Position numbers and translations under genes: made by a program
Notes under the pieces: generated by a model
Told to the model about the DNA's origin: nothing
Seen by the model: only the letters and a program-made list of their open reading frames with translations
Database searches by the model: none
In this document: positions 8,628-17,958 of the stretch, piece by piece
How positions within the stretch are numbered: the stretch's first letter is position 1
How the letters are laid out: each line of letters opens with the position of its first letter
DNA from: Zoopage sp. CT-All
Lineage: Eukaryota; Zoopagomycota; Zoopagomycetes; Zoopagales; Zoopagaceae
Assembly (NCBI GenBank): GCA_004114245.1
Contig: QZWS01000155.1
Coordinates: 1-21,169, forward strand
DNA length: 21,169 nt
Direction: 5' to 3'

Positions 8628-11600
8628 ATGAGCAAACGCGGTTCCATCCCAATCATGGACGCGCCCAGCGCGATTCCTCCGCCGTCGCCCGGCGTCTCCG
8701 CGGCCCTTGGCACCCGCAACTACTCGCTCCCAACCTCCCCGTCTGCCGAATCCACTGACGTCATCCCGCCGGTTGTCGCCAAACGCCGTCGCACATCCTC
8801 TATGAACCTGCTCACCGAAGGCCCACACTCGCCCTCCAGCGTCACCTCCCCTCCAGCGCTGCCCACGATTTCAAGCGGCGAATACAACGCCTGGCAGGCG
8901 ACGATCGAAAAGGCCGTAAAGGCAATTGTCTCGATCCGGTTCAGCCAGGTCTCGGCGTTCGACACCGAGGGCGCGGACTGCTCCGAGGCCACCGGGTTTG
9001 TCGTCGACGCCCGCCGCGGAATCATTCTCACCAACCGGCATGTGGCGTGCTCCGGGCCCTTCGTCGGCGAGGCCATCTTCCACGACCACGAGGAGGTGTG
9101 CGTGTCCACCATCTACCGCGACCCAATCCACGATTTTGGATTTCTGCGCTTCGATCCCGCCAAAATCTGCTACATGCCCGTTACGGAGATTGATCTGCGG
9201 CCGGATCTGGCCCGCGTTGGGCTGGATATTCGTGTGGTGGGGAACGACGCGGGTGAAAAGTTGTCGATTTTGAGCGGCAGCATGAGTCGTCTGGACCGCA
9301 ACGCGCCCGAGTATGGCGACTTGACGTATAACGACTTCAACACGTTTTATTTGCAGGCGGCGTCGAGCACCAGCGGCGGGTCCAGTGGATCACCAGTGAT
9401 TAATATCCACGGACAGGCGGTGGCGCTGCAGGCGGGTGGACATACCCGCGCGGCCACGGATTTCTTCTTCCCGTTGGACCGTGTCGTGCGGGCCCTGCAT
9501 TTCCTTCAGCGCTCAGAGCCTGTGCCGCGTGGCACCATGCAGCTGCAGTGGCTCTTCCGCCCCTTTGACGAGTGCCGTCGCCTTGGCCTAGCTCCCGAAA
9601 CGGAAAGCTCGGTGCGTGTGGACGATCCCACGCAGACGGGTATGCTAGTGGCAGAGACTGTGGTGCCGCAGGGTCCGTCGTGTGGCAAGCTGGAGGAAGG
9701 CGATGTGCTGATCCGCGTCAACGGGACGTTTGTCACGCAGTTTGTGCCTATGGAAGCCATCCTCGACGACCATATCGGCCAGGAGATTGCCCTCGACATC
9801 GAACGTGGTGGCGAGTCAGTAACGCTTACTATTCAAGTTCAGGACCTGCACTCCATGTGAGTTGCACCACTTACCATGTCCAGACTGACATCGTGTAGCA
9901 CGCCAGATCGGTATGTCGAGGTGTGCGGAGCCAAATTTAACAACCTATCGTATCAGCTTGCTCGCGCCTACTGCCTTCCTGTCTGCGGCGTCTATCTCTG
10001 CTCGTCCTCGGGATCATTTCGTTTTGAGCACTCCGAAACAGGAAACATCATTGCCAGCATTGACGATAAGGAAGTGCGCAATCTGGACGAATTTATTGAG
10101 GTCATGCGCGGTATCCACGATGGCGATCGTGTACCGGTCGTCTACTATAACATTGGCGATGTGCACTTGAAGCAGCTGGCTGTGATAACCATCGATCGGC
10201 ATTGGACCAAGTTCACAATGGCTGTTCGCAACGATGCCGCTGGCGTATGGGACTTTACCGATCTTGGTGATTCGCTGCCACCGCGTGCGATAGAGCCCAT
10301 GACTGCAGAGATCACCGATCTTAGGGCACAGCCTGTCTTTGCCAACCACTTGATATGTTCCATGGTAAGGGTTGGCTTTAGCGCACCAGCTCGCATCGAT
10401 GGCTTCCCCAAAAACAGGGTAAGCCTACGTGCTCACCCTTCTTTGGGCCCATTTTATTAGAAAGTTGGATCGGGATTGATCGTGGATGCGGAGCGCGGCA
10501 TTGTGCTTGTCGCGCGATCCATCGTCCCCTATGCGCTAGGCGATATCGCTTTGACATTTGCCGAGTCCATCGTTATCCCAGGAACTATCATATTCTTGCA
10601 TCCAACGCATAATTTCTCGTTTGTTAAGTACGATCCCAAGTTGATTGGCGATACGCCTGTCCGATCGGCCAGCATTAGCGAATGTGTGCTCAAGCAAGGT
10701 AGCACGTTTTGCCACTCTTCGATTCTAACGTGCTCGCAGGACAAAGAGTTACTCTTCTTGCATTTAATCACAATTTCCGTCCTGTCTGCCTGGATACTAT
10801 CGTTACCGACGTAACGCCCGTCACTATTCCCGCAAACACAACACCTCGTTTCCGGTATATCGCCAATTTGGACAATTATCATTATATTCTCTGGCTAGGT
10901 CTGTCAATTTTGATTCCATTACTCTGGACACGCCTTTGGCTTCCTCGTGCCCGTCTGGTATTCTTGCCGATAATATCGGGAAGATCCAAGGCCTGTGGCT
11001 ACCTTTTCTCGGTGAACGAAACCAAAGTGGTCATGACGTCGAGTATTACCTCGGCTTGAATATTCAGGCAGCCATCCCTTGGATCGAAGCTCTACGCAGC
11101 GGAGAGAACCCAGTCGTGAGATGCCTGACAGTTGAGCTGAACAGTGTGCAGTTGGCCCAAGCGCGTCAAATGGGCGTCACGCAGGCATGGGTGGACCGAG
11201 TGCAGCAGGAGAATACGGAGAGACACCAGTTGCTGATGATCCGAAAAGTGGAGGCCGGAAGCCCAGCTGAAGGCGTGCTCCAAGACCTGGACATTATTCT
11301 GGCCGTCAACAGCAAGACGGTGACGCGCGTGTACGACCTAGATGAGCAGTACACCTGCGAGCACCTGGATTTGGTAGAGAACAGTGGTTGCCCAAGTGAC
11401 TTGCTCACCCTCACCTAGACCATCCTCCGTAAAAAGAAGGAGATGCAAGTTCGCGTGCCGACGGATATAGTCCCCAAGCTTGGCACAAGTCGAGTCTTTT
11501 TCTGGGCTGGCGGGTGCTTTCAAGGTGATTGCCTCCAGCTGCAGTGTCCCGCCTAATGCCTCTTTCAGAACCACCCAAGTCCGCGCTGCAACAGTCCAAG

Positions 11601-12007
11601 AATGTTCCGTCGCGAGTGTATGTGACGGGAAGAAGTCGTGGCTCACCGGCATACATGTACGGCATTATACCGACGATGTGGGTGACGCACGTGAATTCCC
11701 GGCCGACGCATACCTTGGACGCCTTCCGCGATGCAGTCAGCAAGTGTCCAGATAGCGAATACGTCCGCGTTCGTGTACTGACCTTTGATCACATCCCCAT
11801 TGTCATAAGCATTAAGCAGAATCTGCATTACTGGTATGGCGAATGAATCAGCCTTGAGAGCTGACGTGCATTTGTAGGCCAACGTCGGAGATGATCATGG
11901 ATGCCACTGCCGAGTGTGGGTGGAAAACGAGCAAATTTTCACTGGGCGACTTGGAGGTGGATCTACAGGACGTGGACATGGACATGGGTGCCCAGATTGA
12001 CGAGTGA
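8628..12007 (+). CDS. NMA111: Nma111-type HtrA-like serine protease with PDZ domains, eight exons
   Basis: Nuclear serine protease related to yeast Nma111, an HtrA/Omi-type protein linked to apoptosis and stress. Exons are 8628-9856, 9899-10418, 10461-10698, 10740-10854, 10899-11373, 11419-11524, 11569-11833 and 11878-12007; introns are 41-45 nt. The 1025-residue product is close to the yeast protein in length. The catalytic triad is visible: His138 (LTNRHVA), Asp169 (PIHDFGF) and Ser253 (GGSSGSPV). A basic cluster KRRR at 52-55 is a likely nuclear signal. A PDZ-like region follows the protease domain. As in the family, the second half repeats the protease-PDZ layout without the catalytic histidine (LVARSIVP in its place). 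Met1 at 8628 is preferred; an upstream in-frame ATG at 8580 would add 16 residues. All introns lie in the 3' two thirds. Confidence 0.95.
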
Positions 12008-12072
12008 AGCACGCATGCAAGAATTTCAATGTTGTTGATGCTATTGAGATAAATGCTGATATAAATCGTGCG

Positions 12073-13238
12073 CTACTTTCGAAATCGCACGCAGTTGTCG
12101 TCCGCCATGTACAATCCGAGGCCTGCGATGTGCGATCTTGCATCTTCATTGGATGAGAACGCGAGGTACTTGGCGACCTTGTAGAGTGAGAGGTGACGAT
12201 ATGACTTGACAAGCGTCTGCAGAGTAGACGATCGTGCGGAGCCTAGGCATCTCTTGAAGAGTTGGTCAGAGAGGATGCAGTGCGAGCAAGCTCAATACCT
12301 GGGAGATATGCTTGTGACCGAGGTCTGCACCATCAAGCATGACTCGCATGCGCTGCCAGTCTTTTCTCCGAAAGGCAAGCGCATACCGGCGGGCTCGAAT
12401 GATCGGCTGCGTCGACAGCATCCACGCGGGGAGCGTTTGCAGCAACTGCGTCGCCCACGCGTGGTCGTCAATAATACAGGCAAGATACAGGAAGTGATAA
12501 GAAGATATCAATGAACAACATTTGGCATCGGCGTCCTGCACCATATGTCAAGTACAGGATGAGTAGAGATGGCGCTATGGCGTACGCTTAGCGAAGTTCG
12601 CGGTTGGCTATAGTACAATTTCGGGTATAAAACCCCCGTGAGTTTCGAGAGGCATTTTAGCAGCTCCTCGTCGTCGCCAACGGCTAGAGCAAAGCGAGCC
12701 GAGTCCTGATACACTGTGCGCACCGGCATTGGTCAGAGAGTGGAGAGATAAGACAAGGTGGGCGAACCTCGAACTGTGAAAGTATCGCATGAAAAGCTAG
12801 CGGTAAGCCCTTCACGCAGCTTGCGATACGCCTGGGAGAATCGCACCACCGTGGATTTAGACAACCGCGATGAATCGCGCAGAATCGAAATGACATCGCT
12901 GTCGAAGAGCTAGCGAGCAGACCAATGTGAGCGGGCGCAGCGCAAGCGATTGCATACCTCTTTGCGAATGGCAGAGTACAGCCGCTCCTGGCCCTTGCGC
13001 AGCCTCAATCTACCGCCAACGATATTAGTAGAGTGCCTCATATGTACTGAGGCAGGTACGATTCGGCGGCGCCGATTTCCCCGCGACTGACCAGCCCAAA
13101 CCCGCTCAGGGGATCGTGGTGCGCGCTCTCCGTATCGGCTTTGCGGCGCCACGCAGCAAGCGGATCGTCGGATCGGGTGGTCTGTGGGCGGTGAGAGCGC
13201 ACTGTAATCGGCGATGCCGACGTCGAGTACGACGACAT
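12073..13238 (-). CDS. SAC3/GANP/THP3-like PCI-domain protein, six exons
   Basis: Exons are 13238-13060, 13009-12958, 12909-12768, 12713-12586, 12535-12299 and 12252-12073. Introns are 46-54 nt, and the product has 305 residues. The joined sequence FTVRVYQDSARFALAVGD (about 121-138) closely resembles the FTVxVYExHARxAL hallmark of the SAC3/GANP family. It is followed by KCLSKLTGVLYP and a helical PCI tract, then a winged-helix-like end (VKSYRHLSLYKVAKYLAF). These proteins act in mRNA export or splicing-linked complexes (TREX-2, Thp3-Csn12). The short length and lack of long extensions suggest a THP3/SAC3D1-like member rather than Sac3 itself. The N-terminal ~60 residues are Ser/Arg-rich and probably disordered. 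The gene is tail-to-tail with Nma111, with 65 bases between stops. The assignment rests on motif resemblance across hand-drawn splice sites; the acceptor of the last intron was chosen to keep the frame. Confidence 0.65.
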
Positions 13239-13420
13239 GGCGCGGCGTGGGAGGCAGGATGGAAGAAAGTAGCAGATGGCTTGTGCGACCGATCCATGAT
13301 ATGTATATTGCTAAATCGGGATCATCGCCAAGCAGCGTTTGCGCAGTGTCACCGACGCTGGCCGCTGGCCGCCCGATCGTCCTCGGCCCCACTCCAAACA
13401 CGTCTTCGGCATGCCCATGC

Positions 13421-14746
13421 TCATCGTTCGTCAGCATCGTGCATCTTTAGCACGTGAATATCCCTCTCTGCTTTTAATTTATCCTATACAACGATTACAC
13501 GTGTCAGCGACCATGCACCATGCACGCCACATACCAATTCATGCCGTTTTTGGTAAAGCTTCATCTTGGCCTGCCCCAGATGCTGTCCCGCCAACCCATC
13601 GTCAGTTAAATCACAACCTCGGCATATATCATACCGGAGGCAAGTCAATATATGCCCGGACACGATCATCGATCACAGTGACGCGTCGCTGCAGCTCGTC
13701 CTTGTCCGCGCGCAACCGCTCCAATGCGTCAATGTCCAGCTCATCACCATCGATGCCGCAGCTTGTCATAGCGTCCTACAAGGATCCACCATTATTTCCC
13801 GTGTCGGCCAGGTTAGGGCGCACATAAATCTCGGCGGCTCTCTTTTGATGCTGTCTGGATTGCTCCATCAGCTCGCGAACTTGACTCTCTGCCGCATCTG
13901 CGCGAATATTGTTGCCTGCGTCGCTCGCGTCTAGAGCCTCCAGGAGTGCCATAACCGCATCGTGGCGTTTCCTAATCTTGGCCTGCTCCGCGGACGCCTC
14001 GGTAGTGAGGGCAAGAATGTGATCCTCTGTGGCAGCGAGTTGGCGGCGTTCCTGCATATAATGTATCAAAGCAGCCATAGTGCTAAGAATGAATTATAGC
14101 ACCAGTTAGTGATGTGAATGCATGCATACGCGACATAGGACGCGTAGTGCGACGGGAGCCCGAGCGCAGCACCAACCCGCACTGGAACAGATGCCAATTC
14201 TCGAAGCGCGTCCGCGTTGTCGCCGAGCGAATTCTCCAAAAAAGAAGCTGTCGCCATCATTTTAACTGATCAATTACATCGTGGTTATTGAATATGACAC
14301 TGGCTGCTTGGTACTTACGCGTGGATGCCTCATCCCCGGATTCAACAGCATCCATGCCTTGGCCGCCGCTCTCAATAGTCCAATTGTCACCCAATTTCAT
14401 CAGTGACTCGACAAATGTCTGAATGGACTGTAGCAACGCGATCCCGGCCTCGCTGGCGTCTTCATGCTGCGCAGGTATATCGATCTCACACCCAGGAATG
14501 TGCGCAATCAACCGCTCGCGCAGCTGCGTAGCCCACCCAACGAGACGCGTAGATTGACGGAAATGCAGCAGAGAGTGTGTGGTTTACCTCGGAGTAGGCG
14601 CTGGCGCGCTGCTTAACGAAGGTCTTGTCGGTGAATGCTGAGAAATCAGTGCTGGACATTCTCGGAGACGTTGACCTTGGTGACCGTTCTGGTGTCCAAT
14701 CTCCTCCGTTTTTTGCACCCGACCAAAGAATCACCGCCATCTTCAT
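13421..14746 (-). CDS. Coiled-coil protein, probable augmin complex subunit HAUS1, seven exons
   Basis: Exons are 14746-14588, 14523-14319, 14265-14130, 14082-13824, 13775-13635, 13582-13535 and 13483-13421; introns are 47-64 nt. The product has 336 residues. The C-terminal ~170 residues are heptad-rich, with one continuous coiled coil from about 175 to 295 broken at the exon 4/5 join. The motif YIDLPP followed by LGQAKMKLYQKRHEL resembles the C-terminal signature of HAUS1 (a Y-L-D-L turn, then LAxxKxxxxxxEL). HAUS1 belongs to augmin, which recruits gamma-tubulin to spindle microtubules. The middle helix (about 124-145) could match the conserved central region. The N-terminal third is not recognisable. 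A start at 14659 is equally possible and would remove 29 residues. Another coiled-coil spindle or kinetochore protein cannot be excluded. Confidence 0.5.
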
Positions 14747-15623
14747 TCTGACGTCAACCAACCCACTACTGCGGATTATGCCGTTCTCCGAGTACTCGGA
14801 TACGACGGTTTCGGCGGGAGTGGAAGCGGCGGAGGGAGATGGGTGGCGGTGGTCGTGAGGAGACTTGCTGCCTCCAACTTGTGTGCACGGTGGCGGTCAC
14901 GGGACATTCTGTCTTTCTGGCAGGGCATTTTGCTCAGGCATATGGGGGCGCAGCAGCATAGCTATGCGTTTTGTATGTTCGCCAATGTCAGGCCCACTAC
15001 GGCATTTAAAACAAAACAGGTTCGATGACATGACTGGCTACAGCATGATGGAGTGTTAGTGCTGAGATGAGGAATGCACAAGTAAGGGCAATAATAACAA
15101 TAACTCCAATGCATTGAGGATTCATAGAAATGTGGTGGTGGCTATGGCAAGTATGGCATCCAATACCAAATCAACTGTACAGTCATAGGACTAATGTTCT
15201 GGCAAAACCAGCACTTGGCGAGGATATGATCGTGCGCTGGAGAGGATAGTGACGGCAAGCATGCTGGACTGCAGTGGCGTGCAGATATAGCGCTGACAAG
15301 AAGGCTAATGATGTGCGGGAAGTATACCGCGAGCGCTGCCCAAGAGTGTTCCTGCGCAGCGGTGGGACTGTAATATTGACGACGCCGCAAGGAACTTCCT
15401 CGTGCAGCGCATGAAATTCTGGGGCGGCGGGGGGGAGTTGCTGGGTTGAGAGCGAGAGCCGGAGAGATCGGGGCCGACAACGGGCTCAGACAGGATCTCT
15501 TTGTCAAGGGCGGCAGCTTACGAGTTCTATGCAGCCAGCACCATTTGATTGGTCGGGTCAAGCACGACAGAAGGCAAAACAGGAAGGCTATATTTTTTGG
15601 GTTTGACGGGCGAAGCGTGACTG
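14747..15623. other. Gene-free spacer between HAUS1-like and nuclease-like genes
   Basis: About 880 bases holding the promoter of the minus-strand gene at 14746 and the 3' end of the minus-strand gene ending at 15624. A 420-base minus open frame (15142-15561) has no ATG near its start and no recognisable similarity, so I do not call it. A G-rich tract (GGGGCGGCGGGGGGGA) lies at 15421-15436. No RNA gene seen. Confidence 0.45.
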
Positions 15624-16938
15624 CTACTGTGCGGCCCCGGTCTCATCGACGACCTTGAAAACCCCATGCCAATCGTCGCAAATAAGACGGTTAAGAAATG
15701 CCGCCGCGAGAACCCGATTCCGCAGGATGCCCGTGTTGAATGTCGTATCGTTGTGACGAATAAGGAACTGATAATAGCGACAATCCGTCAACACAACAGC
15801 CATTGAAGGCGTATGAAACTGATGCAACATGGCTTCCAGCTCCAAGATTCCCTGGTTGATGTCGTACCTTTTCAAATCCTTTTTGATCTCGATCGCGATT
15901 TCAATCTAGTAGTTTAGAGCAATATAGAAAATATATTACTTACTTGACAAGGAATATTGGCTGTTGAAAGATTTAGGAGTATATCGCCTAAAACTCCCTC
16001 ATAACTCATGATTTGCTTTTCATATTTGACAAACAAACAACGAGAATACTATGAACAATAATTAACAACATTATTAAAACCTTGTTACACTACCCTCGAG
16101 GTAACAATCGAAGGGATGACGTCATGCTCCAAAAAGTACTCACTTAATTTAAGAACAATGAGCAGATATTGAGCTGTCTCTTGCCACTGTTTCGTTGATC
16201 GGCGGATGCGATAAATGGCGTTCGCTCCGTTCACATCGTTGATTGTCGGGATCAAATTAAAAATTTGAATTTTTTTGCGCGGAATCGTAACGGATAAAAT
16301 ATGGAAATCATATAACAAATTTGATTTGGAAAACAGTACATGGCGCACATCTATAATAAAGATGTATAAGTACTAAATAATTAATATACTACATACGCTT
16401 GCAAACATAGGAGTGAAGATCATGCAAGATTTTGCTCTTGTTCGGGAATAACACATCAAACCTATTGAACTATTAAACTATAAAGCTAATAAACTAATGC
16501 CTACAGTTCGTTATTTTGGAAAAACTTCGCTCCAGAGAAAGCATTGCCCTTTGTCTGGCCAATTGTTTGGAAGAACGTTTCGGATAATTCAACCTTGAAT
16601 CGCAGGCAAAATCGACATAAATATTTTGCAATCTGAAGATTCGTTCGCATCAATACGACGTGAGGATCGACTTGTGAGAGAGTGGGCGTGGTGGTTGAAC
16701 GTGCAGAGACCACGGGCGCGGGCACAGAAACGGCAGGCGAAGAACGAATAGCCGCCGCCTTCTGTACCTGAGAAAGCAATGATTGAGATGAAGCAACCAT
16801 CAAGAGGTCTTCATTAATCGATGAATTAATCATCTGCATCATTGCTTTCTTCGCGATCCGGCCAGATCTTCTCGGAAGGGCGATCTCATTAGCAGCAGCG
16901 CCATTTGGGAGAGGAGTGGACAGTTTCTGGCAAGACAT
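15624..16938 (-). CDS. Unrecognised protein with a PD-(D/E)XK-nuclease-like C-terminal domain, five exons
   Basis: Exons are 16938-16505, 16461-16397, 16350-16094, 16048-15944 and 15905-15624. Introns are AT-rich, 38-46 nt, with strong donors such as GTAAGT and GTATGT; the product has 380 residues. Residues 21-31 (LPRRSGRIAKK) are a basic, nuclear-signal-like or AT-hook-like segment, followed by a Ser/Thr/Val-rich linker. The C-terminal domain (about 253-375) shows a spacing typical of restriction-endonuclease-fold nucleases. Glu269 and Asp274 precede a hydrophobic strand ending Glu293-Ile-Lys295, followed by a helix with Gln305. A second strand (MAVVLTDCRYYQFLI) fits the fold's later strands. 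Such nuclease domains occur in eukaryotic Crinkler/CR-type effectors and mobile-element proteins, but I see no P-loop NTPase here. The exons and introns are AT-richer than the housekeeping genes. Function is unknown; the fold call is inference from motif spacing. Confidence 0.6.
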
Positions 16939-17152
16939 TGTGATAATTTCAGCAAAGGATAAGCGTGGTAATAATACGTGCGCGTAGATAACGTGCGTAG
17001 GAAGGTCGTCGGCGGAGGGGCGAGATGATTGCGGAGGGGCGCAGTAAGCAGACCAGCACGGTTTGTGACTCACCACGAGTTTGGGCTCACCAGTCAACCC
17101 GCTACTGTTTGCACGCTTCTTGCACCTCTTGCGCCTCCACCACCCTATAACA
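16939..17152. promoter_or_regulatory. Bidirectional promoter of the divergent accessory pair
   Basis: 214 bases separate the ATG of the minus-strand nuclease-like gene (16938) from the ATG of the plus-strand SAM-like gene (17153). Both genes must be transcribed from this stretch. A CT-rich tract (17109-17145) precedes the plus start, as is common in fungal promoters. No clear TATA box was seen apart from CTATAA at 17145-17150, which is too close to the ATG to act as a normal TATA box. Confidence 0.45.
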
Positions 17153-17951
17153 ATGACACGCTGGACATCTTCAATGAGCATGCCGGAGGAGGACCTGCCA
17201 AGTTCGGCCGAGTTCAGGTCTTGGTCAACAACAGCCGTCGCTGCTTTCCTCGCCACTCAACTCGGCCCACAGCTTATCCCGCCCGCAACCCAGCGCCGAA
17301 TCGCTCGCAGTTACTTTCGTGCCTCAAGCTTGTTGTATGCGAGTCCGTTGGTAGTTATGCGAATATTGGGCGTGACAAAATCAATAGCGGACAATGCATA
17401 TATCCTTATGAAGACACTCGAATCCGACAAATTCGCCCGTCCGCTTCCATACGCCAACGCAGGGGATCTTCGCGAACTAAATGTCAAGCAGTTCGCCAGA
17501 TATGTAGCAGAGCAATTTGAGGGCGAGGATTTAAGAGCGCAAATCGAGCAGTTCATCCTCGATCAAAAACTCAAAGCCAATGTATTTGCATGGATAAACC
17601 AGCCAATGGTGTATTTTGCACAATTTGGCTCTGAAGTTGCATACCGACTGGCCATATTATCACTGCGTACAAGACACAACTATCAAGGAACCGATGAGGA
17701 ACTAGTAACTCGAATAGCCAGTAAGCGAGTACCAATTCGGCGATTGCTGAAACGCGATCTTAGGAACGGACAATATGTCAAATTGGATTACTCGCTTCTA
17801 TGACCTCAAGTACAAGCCACCAAATGCCCTTGTATTCGACATCAATCTTGCTTCACCAACATGGCGACGTACGAGACCTTTGCTACAATGGCTTCCATCG
17901 ATTACATGGCTGAAGCGCCAAAAGCCAGAAGGGAAGCGCATTAGATGCTAA
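17153..17951 (+). CDS. Unrecognised helical protein with two SAM-like units, two exons
   Basis: Exons are 17153-17720 and 17764-17951, with a 43-nt intron (GTAAGC donor, GCTGAAAC branch-like, CTTAG acceptor); the product has 251 residues. Residues 24-90 (W-S-TTAVAAFLATQL ... ILGVTKSIADNAYILMKTL) and 109-172 (NVKQFARYVAEQF ... FAQFGSEVAYRLAILSL) share one pattern. Each has a helix, a loop, an F/Y-rich core and a final G-[VS]-x-A-Y-x-L helix, as in sterile-alpha-motif-like folds that mediate protein or RNA binding. The tail (WITRFYDLKYK ... KRQKPEGKRIRC) is basic. Start at 17153 is the first ATG in frame. Without the intron the frame would end at 17803. It is divergent from the nuclease-like gene and only 7 bases before the next plus-strand ATG, which raises the possibility of fusion or a shared transcript. 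SAM assignment is by eye only. Confidence 0.6.
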
Positions 17952-17958
17952 TAACAGG

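Noticed and set aside
12910-13437. Long minus-strand frame overlapping the end of the HAUS1-like gene
   Set aside because: Only its last part (exon 2 of the SAC3-like gene) fits the spliced model; the rest is in a different frame from the better-supported first exon at 13238-13060.
15142-15561. Minus-strand open frame of about 139 codons
   Set aside because: It opens with a non-ATG codon, has a Ser/Pro/Arg-rich shadow-like composition and shows no family motif or splice context.
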